In this document: one piece after another, positions 7,588 to 14,708 of the stretch | How positions within the stretch are numbered: the first letter of the stretch is position 1 | How the letters are laid out: each line of letters opens with the position of its first letter | Made by a program: the position numbers and the translations under genes | Source: an uncultured Planctomycetaceae bacterium | Lineage (GTDB): Bacteria > Planctomycetota > Planctomycetia > Planctomycetales > Planctomycetaceae | Direction of reading: 5' to 3' | DNA: 38,328 bases | NCBI GenBank assembly: GCA_903858815.1 | Contig: CAIOKE010000289.1 | Location: forward strand, 1 to 38,328 | The notes under the pieces: model-generated | The model's database searches: none | What the model was told of the DNA's origin: nothing | The model's input: the letters and a program-made list of their open reading frames with translations, nothing else

Positions 7588-9798
7588 ATGACATCGTCTG
7601 CTCTCAATCGTCGTGCTCTGCTGCAGTTGTCCGCCGCTGTTGCTGCAGGTTCAGTACTGCCCGCTGAAGCCCTGTTTGCTGCCACAGTCAGCTCAGCCGG
7701 CCCCTTCGCACTGCCCAACGATTCACGACTTCAGGGCCTGAAAGATCTCAATGGCTACTTCCCCTTCACAGCACCTGCGACCGCCGCAGCGTGGAATCAA
7801 CGGAAGCAACAGGTCATTCGGCAGATCCAGGTCGCTCTCGGACTCTGGCCCATGCCCGCTCGACCGGCAATTCAGGCCACTGTCCACGGGCGGGTCGAAC
7901 GCGACGACTACACCGTCGATCGAGTCATCTTTGAAAGTGCTCCCGGGTTGCTCGTCACCGGTAGCCTGTATCTCCCCAAAAATGCCACCGGAAAACTGCC
8001 CACAGTACTCTGCCCACACGGTCACTGGGCAAACGGACGATTTCACGATCACGGTGACAAAACCATCGAACAGGAACTGGCCTCCGGCGGTGAAACAGAT
8101 CCCGTCTGCGGTCGCCATCCCCTGCAGTCCCGCTGTGTGCAGCTCGCACGCATGGGATGTATGGTCTTTATCTACGACATGCTGGGATACGCCGACGGCG
8201 GTTCACTCACTCAGGAGCTTGCTCATGGCTTCGCCAAACAGCGACCGGATCTCAGCAGCCCGGAACGCTGGGGACTGTTCAGTGCCCAGTCCGAACTGCG
8301 CTGCCTGAACGTGATGGGCCTGCAGACCTGGAATTCGCTCCGCGCACTTGACTGGATCATGTCCCGACCTGACTGCGACACCACCCGCATCGGCTGTACA
8401 GGAGCCAGTGGTGGCGGCACACAGACGTTCATCCTCACTGCACTCGATGAACGAGTCACTGCAGCCTTCCCCGCTGTGATGGTGTCCACCGCGATGCAGG
8501 GTGGCTGCACCTGCGAAAATGCGTCTTATCTGCGGGTCGAAACAGGCAATATTGAATTCGCGGCACTCGCCGCCCCGCGTCCCGTCGCCATGTCCGGCGC
8601 TGATGACTGGACTGTTGATATCGAAACCAAAGGCTTTCCCGAACTGCGACAGCTCTACTCACTCCTCGGTGCCCCGGACAACGTGCAGGCCCGCTACCGC
8701 AAGTTCCCACACAATTACAATCTGCCCAGTCGCATGATGATGTACGAATGGTTCAACCAGCATCTGAAGCTGGGGATCAGCGAGATTCGTGAACGCTCAT
8801 ATCAGCCACTCACCCGCGACGAAGCCACGGTCTTCACTGCCGACCATCCGGCACCACCGAAAACAGCAGACTCCGAAGTGGCCATGCTGCAGGCGTTCGA
8901 TGCGGCGTCCCGCCAGCAGCTTGAAAAACTGCTGCCCCGCAACGCTGCCGATCTGCCCGAATTCCGTCGCGTGATCGGCGGAGCCCTGGAAGTGATGATC
9001 GGGCGTTCGCTGCCGACCGCCGGAAGCACAACCTTCGAAAAACTGGATCAGACCGCTCACGATAATGACTCGTGGACGCTCTTCCGCGGACTGCTCAAAC
9101 TGACTGCTCGCGGTGAAGAGCTGCCCTGTGTCTGGCTGCTGCCTGCAAACTGGAATCGCGAAGCTGTGCTGTGGGCAGACGGGCAGGGCAAACGTGGACT
9201 GTTCGCCGCTGATGGCTCCACACCGCTGGCCGCCATTCGCAAACTTGTCGCCGCCGGATATGCCGTCGGTGCCGTTGATCTGTATCTCACCGGCGACTTT
9301 ACACCGGATGGCAAACCGGTCAGTGAGCAGCCGCGAGTCAATAATCCGCGGGAATTTGCCGGCTACACACTGGGTTACAATCACCCGCTGTTCAGCCAGC
9401 GAGTTCATGATCTGCTGACCCTCATCTCCTCGGCGGTCTTCCACGAACGCCAGCCTGCCAAAGTGCATCTGCTGGCACTCAACGGTGCCGCCCCGCATGC
9501 CATCTGCGCAGCCGCACTGGCCCACGACAAACTGGCCAGCCTTGCCGTTGATACGCAGGGATTCCGCTTCGGCTCCATGACTCAGATCCGTGACGTCAAT
9601 CTGCTGCCGGGCGCCGTCAAATACGGCGACCTGCCCAGCCTGCTCACGCTCTGCCTGCCGCTGCGGACCGCCGTTGCCGGTGAATCGAAAGAGACCCTCG
9701 GCACACTGCTGCAGGCCCCCGGGGCTGCCAGCAGGGTCACCCTGCTGCCCGCCGGAGGTCCTGATGCACTCGCCGCCACATTGGCGTCACAAGCCTGA
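7588..9798 (+). CDS. Tat-exported alpha/beta hydrolase (acetyl xylan esterase/dienelactone hydrolase-like), tandem fold
   Basis: A 736-residue protein with a twin-arginine signal (NRRALLQLSAAVAAGS ending near AEALFAA). The first half is a complete alpha/beta hydrolase of the type common in planctomycetes and annotated as acetyl xylan esterase/Abhydrolase_7-like. It shows the oxyanion region LCPHGHW, nucleophile Ser274 in TGASGGG, an acidic residue near SGADDWTVD and a His in KFPHNYN. The second half (after about residue 480) again looks like an alpha/beta hydrolase fold, but the nucleophile elbow is replaced (ALNGAAPH), so it is probably non-catalytic. An AGGAG site lies about 10 nt before the ATG. 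The 3' end overlaps the end of the convergent nuclease gene by 12 nt. Likely role: hydrolysis of a carbohydrate ester in the periplasm; substrate unknown. Confidence 0.85.
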   Translation: MTSSALNRRALLQLSAAVAAGSVLPAEALFAATVSSAGPFALPNDSRLQGLKDLNGYFPFTAPATAAAWNQRKQQVIRQIQVALGLWPMPARPAIQATVHGRVERDDYTVDRVIFESAPGLLVTGSLYLPKNATGKLPTVLCPHGHWANGRFHDHGDKTIEQELASGGETDPVCGRHPLQSRCVQLARMGCMVFIYDMLGYADGGSLTQELAHGFAKQRPDLSSPERWGLFSAQSELRCLNVMGLQTWNSLRALDWIMSRPDCDTTRIGCTGASGGGTQTFILTALDERVTAAFPAVMVSTAMQGGCTCENASYLRVETGNIEFAALAAPRPVAMSGADDWTVDIETKGFPELRQLYSLLGAPDNVQARYRKFPHNYNLPSRMMMYEWFNQHLKLGISEIRERSYQPLTRDEATVFTADHPAPPKTADSEVAMLQAFDAASRQQLEKLLPRNAADLPEFRRVIGGALEVMIGRSLPTAGSTTFEKLDQTAHDNDSWTLFRGLLKLTARGEELPCVWLLPANWNREAVLWADGQGKRGLFAADGSTPLAAIRKLVAAGYAVGAVDLYLTGDFTPDGKPVSEQPRVNNPREFAGYTLGYNHPLFSQRVHDLLTLISSAVFHERQPAKVHLLALNGAAPHAICAAALAHDKLASLAVDTQGFRFGSMTQIRDVNLLPGAVKYGDLPSLLTLCLPLRTAVAGESKETLGTLLQAPGAASRVTLLPAGGPDALAATLASQA

Positions 9799-12777
9799 TG
9801 TCGCTTCGTCACGGGGCTGGCCGGACTGCGGTCGGCCCCGCCACGTCTTCAGCCACGGTGCCCGACGGTCAATGACCGAATCCTGACAGATCCCACTCAA
9901 CGCTGTCGCACCGTAGTTTCCGTCACTTTCCACTGCCACAATCTTCAGGTCCAGCAGATCGGCCGCCACGACTGCCGCCAGCTGCTCAGCCGACTCCAGC
10001 TCAGCATCACTCCACTCCGCCAGCTCAAAACCAATCTTCTTCGTGTCACCCGGTAACTGCACATAGCCCAGCTGAACCGTTCCGGTCAGACCCAGCCCGC
10101 GGACCAGTCTGCGATACAACGGCAGCTGCAGATCAATCCACTCATCCTGCGAACGATGCGTCTGATCCGGCTTGTGCGCCTGCTCGCTGGTCTTGTAGTC
10201 CAGAATCCGCACAACACCCGTCTGAATGTGGCGATCAATCCGGTCCACCCGGCCCTTAATCGCCACTTTTCGCCCCCGCACATCCGTGAACTCTGTATCC
10301 ACCAGCTCCTGCTCCGTGTACAGAATTCGCCAGCCCTCGCGCACCGTTTCCGCCTGCCGCTCTGCAAAGACCTCCAGTCGAGTTTCCAGAATCTTCAGCT
10401 GCACGCTGACTGTGGCCGATCTGGAACGCCCAAAACGAGTCAGTGCCTGACGCTGCAGCTCATGCCGCAACAGCTCGGCGATGGCCGCAGCGTCCGCAGA
10501 ATCCTTCAGCGGCGATGTGCCAAAACCATTCAGTACTTCATGCATCAACCTGCCGAAAGCCGCCGCATCCAGCTCACGAACATCGTCCGCCACATTCCCC
10601 AGAAACAGTTCCCGCTGCAGAAAATAACGATAAGGACAGTTCAGATAATCCCGAAACGACGACACCCCGATCACATCCGGAACCTCCGGCACATTCGCCG
10701 GTGCAGGAATGACAAAGCCACCCGTCGCTGCACCATCTCGCAGCAGCTCCGACGACTCCCCGCCTTCGTCTGACTCCGCAAAAAACTGTCGCACCCTGAG
10801 CGGGATTTCGGCAGCATCACAGGCAAACCACAGACGCGACGGAATCAGCGGATTTCCGTCCTGATCGCGTCGCCCCAGCACAAAAATTACCCGCCGTCGA
10901 CTGTGCAGCAGCTGCCAGACAAAACTTGCATCCCGCGCACAACGCCGACGACTGTCACTCAGATTCAGCACCGCTCGCAGACTGTCCGGAAGAAAACCGT
11001 CCTGACTCCTCGCCGCAGGAACATTCCCCTCATTGAAACCGGCCACAACCAGAAACGGAGCATCATCCAGAGCCAGATCCAGCCAGCCCGGAAGATCGAT
11101 GCCGTCTTCATGCCAGACCGCCGATAAACGCTCATCGGCAACCCGCGCCAGAAAGAAGTCCAGTGCCATCGCCGCTGAACAGGTCGGAACCGCCGCTGCC
11201 GGCAGACGACGCAGCTCATCACACACATCCTGCAGAGCCTCCACACAACGACAGATCCCCACATCCGCTTCACTCTGAACCGAATACTGGCGACCGCCAT
11301 ACACCAGCGACAAAAGACGCACCAGCCCCTCCGCCCACACCGTCATCGGACGCGGCTGCAGCAGCTGATACCACAGCATCGATTCCGCGGCACTGAAGAG
11401 CTCGTCCAGTGTCTTCTGACGCGCCGGAATCGAACCATCCGGATGGATCCTGCCCACCGCGGATATCGCCGACTCGGACTGCTCGCCAGACGGCAGCAGA
11501 CACCGCAGCAGCTCTTCCACACCACGACACACCTCCGCTGTCACCGTCGGCACCAGGCCACTGCCCAGCATGACGCCCGGAGTCATCTGCAGATGCTCAC
11601 TCGTGTAACTGTCCACCGCCTCCAGCCAGCCACCGTCAGCACTCGCTCGGTCAGCCACCCGCACGTCCAGCCACGCCGCCAGATCCGGATGCCGAATCAG
11701 ATCCCGCAGCGAGGGAAAATCCGGAGGCAGCTGATCGCGAGCCGATGCCAGGTGCAGAGATACGGATTCCAGCAGACGCCACGGTCGCGTTCTTTTCAAA
11801 GGACGCCCGGTTGCCGGATTGCCCCGCAAACCTGCATCCGCCAGCCCCTGCTGCAGTAACGGCACCAATCCCTCGTCCGCCACACCAATCGTAATGTCAT
11901 CTGCTCGCAGATGAGCCGCCACGGCTCGCACCTCGGCAACAACCGCCTCGGACAGCTCCGACGGACTGCCCGCAATCCGGGATGCCCCCGCCGGAATATT
12001 CAGGAGTCGTGAATCCCAGCGATCCGCCACCACACAACCATAGTCGTCATAGTCGTCCGACAGCGAATTGTCTGCTGGAATCAGGGCCACACACTGAGTC
12101 CTGCACTGCGTCAGCATCTGACGAATGACCGTCGACATCTCCGCAATACCCACCAGCACCACCGCTCGCTCAGAACGACATTCACCACGCTCCACAGCCA
12201 CCCGCCGAGCTGTCTGGACATCCCATAACTGCAGCCCGTCCAGCTGACGATGATACTCGTCCTGCACCTCCGCCAGTGCTCGCCAACGCGCTGCCTCTTC
12301 AAACTCACCCGCCCCCTGCAGATGCTGCGCAACACCCTGAAACGAATGCAGTTCCGCCGCCAGATCCGCATGCTGACGTCGCAGCGACTGACATAACGCC
12401 AGCCACGCCGGCACAGACTGCATCGAAGGACGATGCGGTATCGCAGCACGCAGACGCTCGGCCGGTACCGCGTACAATGCCGACATCCACACCAGCAGCT
12501 GAGTCAACTCAGGAGCCGGCGGACGCTGCACCGGATACAACCGCTCTGGAAACTGCTCGAACGTTTCAATCACCGGTGGACGCAGACCCGGAAACCGCTC
12601 CCCATGACGCTGCACCAACAGCTCCAGCAGACGCCTGCGGGCACGCTGGCCGGGCACCACCACAACCACACCCGATAAATCCAGCTCGTCTCCAACGCCA
12701 AATCGACTGACCAGAAAGTCCGCACTCTCAGCCAGCGCCGGTCGATCAGTCCCCAGAAACACTCGCTCAACTGACAT
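9787..12777 (-). CDS. AddB-like PD-(D/E)XK nuclease family protein
   Basis: A 996-residue protein resembling the AddB/RexB subunit of double-strand-break repair helicase-nucleases: a long N-terminal region with the outline of an inactive UvrD-like helicase followed by a RecB-type nuclease. The N-terminal part has VVVVPGQRARRRLLELL and lacks a visible Walker A motif. The nuclease domain starts around SSFRDYLNCPYRYFLQ and carries RILDYKTS, with the catalytic pair D860/K862, then QLPLYRRLV. The four-cysteine iron-sulfur cluster of classical AddB is not present: only NCPY and one late GIC are seen. The start at 12777 (MSVERVFLGTD) is chosen because the 22-codon upstream extension runs through a terminator hairpin. 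No AddA/helicase partner is in the window. Confidence 0.82.
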   Translation of the reverse strand: MSVERVFLGTDRPALAESADFLVSRFGVGDELDLSGVVVVVPGQRARRRLLELLVQRHGERFPGLRPPVIETFEQFPERLYPVQRPPAPELTQLLVWMSALYAVPAERLRAAIPHRPSMQSVPAWLALCQSLRRQHADLAAELHSFQGVAQHLQGAGEFEEAARWRALAEVQDEYHRQLDGLQLWDVQTARRVAVERGECRSERAVVLVGIAEMSTVIRQMLTQCRTQCVALIPADNSLSDDYDDYGCVVADRWDSRLLNIPAGASRIAGSPSELSEAVVAEVRAVAAHLRADDITIGVADEGLVPLLQQGLADAGLRGNPATGRPLKRTRPWRLLESVSLHLASARDQLPPDFPSLRDLIRHPDLAAWLDVRVADRASADGGWLEAVDSYTSEHLQMTPGVMLGSGLVPTVTAEVCRGVEELLRCLLPSGEQSESAISAVGRIHPDGSIPARQKTLDELFSAAESMLWYQLLQPRPMTVWAEGLVRLLSLVYGGRQYSVQSEADVGICRCVEALQDVCDELRRLPAAAVPTCSAAMALDFFLARVADERLSAVWHEDGIDLPGWLDLALDDAPFLVVAGFNEGNVPAARSQDGFLPDSLRAVLNLSDSRRRCARDASFVWQLLHSRRRVIFVLGRRDQDGNPLIPSRLWFACDAAEIPLRVRQFFAESDEGGESSELLRDGAATGGFVIPAPANVPEVPDVIGVSSFRDYLNCPYRYFLQRELFLGNVADDVRELDAAAFGRLMHEVLNGFGTSPLKDSADAAAIAELLRHELQRQALTRFGRSRSATVSVQLKILETRLEVFAERQAETVREGWRILYTEQELVDTEFTDVRGRKVAIKGRVDRIDRHIQTGVVRILDYKTSEQAHKPDQTHRSQDEWIDLQLPLYRRLVRGLGLTGTVQLGYVQLPGDTKKIGFELAEWSDAELESAEQLAAVVAADLLDLKIVAVESDGNYGATALSGICQDSVIDRRAPWLKTWRGRPQSGQPRDEATSGL

Positions 12778-12794
12778 GCCCGATACTACCGTAC

Positions 12795-12831
12795 AAAAGA
12801 AAAATCCCGCTGCAGTCCAACTGCGCGGGAT
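12795..12831 (-). terminator. Intrinsic terminator after the PEP-CTERM gene
   Basis: On the minus strand, GC-rich arms ATCCCGC (12825-12831 reading into the loop) and GCGGGAT (12804-12810) plus inner GCAG/CTGC arms form a strong hairpin with a one-base bulge. A T-rich run (TTTTTCTTTT, complement of 12795-12804) follows. It begins 42 nt after the stop of the PEP-CTERM gene. It ends only 17 nt before the ATG of the AddB-like gene on the same strand, so it separates the two transcripts or acts as an attenuator. Confidence 0.8.
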
Positions 12832-12872
12832 CTTACGTACCACAGACGTTGCTCTTCAACCGATCGCCGAGA

Positions 12873-13820
12873 TCAGACGGCCCGGCGACGCAATCTGTAC
12901 CGCCTGACAGCACAGACTGCAACACACCCTCCCATCAGCCAGATCACTCCAGGCTCCGGTACTGCAGAAAACTGCCCTGGCGTGCTGGAACCAACCACAA
13001 TCCCCGGGGTTTCGCCGGCACCCGTTCCTCGCATCGCAAATTCCAGCAGCCTGAAACTGTAATTGTTGTTCGTACTATCAAGAGTAATGTCAGTCAGATG
13101 CAACCAACCGTAGTACTCCATAGAGGCGACGGGATCATCCAGATAGAAGCCCAGATATCCGGACCCGCCGTTGATCGAGGGAGAAAAGTTACCCTCCACC
13201 ACACTGCTGCCCGGGTTCGTATACATAAGCACTGCCTGATCTGTCGCAGCACCGAAACTGGCAGCGGTAATTTCCGTCCCCAAAGCAAAGTTTGTCGCCA
13301 GAAAACGACCACTGCCTGGCGTGCTCGCATCATAAACCCATGCTGGGTCTGAACTCGGTGCATAACTACTATTCAGCGTGCCCGAAGTTGCGAACTGAAA
13401 GGTATTTGTACGCGGCTCAAAATCAGCAAATGATCCCACGCGGAACAAATACTCGCCGGATGAACTAATTCTGGCCATGTACAGCAATGATTCCTGCAGT
13501 CTTGCTGGAATTGAACTATCCGGGGTGAAGACATCTCCCCCAGGAGGGTTGGGACCGGGTCCCCAAGTCCCCAGAGGTCCCCCGGGATATACGTACAGAT
13601 CTGGAGTAAACGGAAAAAACGGCGGTTGACAAAATGGAGCATTGTCGTTTGCGACCAGGTATCCGTCTTTCCCAGATGAGACATTGTCCTGAAACGTCCA
13701 GGTGCCGTAAATCACTTCCGCATCAGCGTTTTTCGATTCCGCAGCGAATACCACCACGATCAACAACAGTGTCCGGATCCACGATCGGCGTCGATTCGAC
13801 GGTTTGGCAAAATTTATCAT
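12873..13820 (-). CDS. PEP-CTERM sorting domain-containing protein
   Basis: A 315-residue exported protein ending in a PEP-CTERM sorting signal: AVPEPG (PEP at 288-290), a hydrophobic segment with Cys residues, then a basic tail RRYRLRRR. This signal directs exosortase-dependent processing and surface attachment. The N-terminus has a basic region and a hydrophobic stretch (TLLLIVVVFAAES). The body is rich in Ser/Thr/Gly/Asp and aromatics with no motif I recognise. It contains strings such as YLGFYLDDPVASMEYYGWLHL, seen in PEP-CTERM proteins with beta-sandwich bodies. GGAG lies 8 nt before the ATG at 13820. No exosortase gene is in the window. A strong terminator follows it. Confidence 0.85.
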   Translation of the reverse strand: MINFAKPSNRRRSWIRTLLLIVVVFAAESKNADAEVIYGTWTFQDNVSSGKDGYLVANDNAPFCQPPFFPFTPDLYVYPGGPLGTWGPGPNPPGGDVFTPDSSIPARLQESLLYMARISSSGEYLFRVGSFADFEPRTNTFQFATSGTLNSSYAPSSDPAWVYDASTPGSGRFLATNFALGTEITAASFGAATDQAVLMYTNPGSSVVEGNFSPSINGGSGYLGFYLDDPVASMEYYGWLHLTDITLDSTNNNYSFRLLEFAMRGTGAGETPGIVVGSSTPGQFSAVPEPGVIWLMGGCVAVCAVRRYRLRRRAV

Positions 13821-14708
13821 TTACACACTCCAGAAACGGCTGCAGTGCAGCGCCTGAACCACAGACAGCTTTTACTTCTGTGTCGGCAGCACACTGGCAC
13901 AGCAAAAGAGGACGGTCAGAGAATCGGCAGGGGCTAACCAATCCGCAATCAAACAGGCAGAATCTGCCGATTGCAGCGGTCATCTGAGGGTGCTCGCCTT
14001 GCTGCTTCCGGAATTGTGGCCTGCAAATCCGAAAGAACCTGACGTCTGTGCCATCCAGGCAACTGCACACCCACACAAGGCTGGTGATCACTGAAAGATC
14101 ACCCGTTTCGGGCAGCAGAACACAAACACCACGTTCTGTCGCATTTGTCTTCGCCGCCTCACCAGAAACTAGTGAGGCACCGCAGACACGACAATTCCGC
14201 GTTTCTCGATCCGATCAGTTTTACTGAGAGCTCCGTCTGTTCTGAGGATCCTGACTTTGAGGGGATTTTGTTGCCAAAAACGTCCGCTTGTGGCACTGCG
14301 GCAACACGCGGCTGCATAGACTGCTGACGAAACACCACAACTCTGCCAAAACACCCGGATTCAAGGAGCAAACTGTTGGAATTTTTCAACGAGTGTGTTG
14401 TCTGCCAATGGCAACACCCCGCCGGCTCAAACACCAACCCACTCCGGCAATTTTCGCAGGCCACCTGAACTAGTAACAGAAATCCGCTGATCACCACAAG
14501 ACCGAATGCCGGCACCCGCCATGTCCCGCCGGCGACAGCCCCGCTCACTGCTCTCTCGCCATCGGCGATTTCCCCCGTTTGACCGACTTACTGTTGTTCC
14601 GCACACATTTCTCGCTAAAGTCGGAGAGTCGCCCGCTGCATTCCAGTCACGCCTGCCCACTACCTGCTTGCCCCCCTTCTCCTCTGAATTCCCGCCCGGA
14701 TCGTTTCC
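13821..14708. other. Non-coding divergent region between PEP-CTERM and PSCyt/PSD1 genes
   Basis: About 890 bp without a credible gene. Two inverted repeats are visible: GGCAGA-A-TCTGCC (13956-13968), flanked by CAATC (13946-13950) and GATTG (13969-13973); and GCCTCAC (14156-14162), a 9-nt loop, then GTGAGGC (14172-14178). Frames on the minus strand from 14159 to 14548 and 14427 to 15230 are open, but they resemble no family and the second one runs antisense into a real gene. Promoters for both flanking genes must lie here; no convincing consensus was found. Confidence 0.6.

Noticed and set aside
6686-7594. Minus-strand open frame of 302 codons
   Set aside because: Antisense to the sugar-binding lipoprotein gene; no recognisable domain.
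1-7680. Palindrome CTGCAG strongly over-represented (19 counted by hand in this part) as a possible HIP1-like genomic signal
   Set aside because: Most occurrences are in-frame Leu-Gln codon pairs CTG-CAG on either strand, so codon preference explains much of the excess. A genome-wide count corrected for codon pairs would settle it.
14159-14548. Minus-strand open frame of 129 codons in the non-coding region
   Set aside because: No family match, no clear ribosome site, composition unlike the real proteins around it. A short orphan gene cannot be fully excluded.
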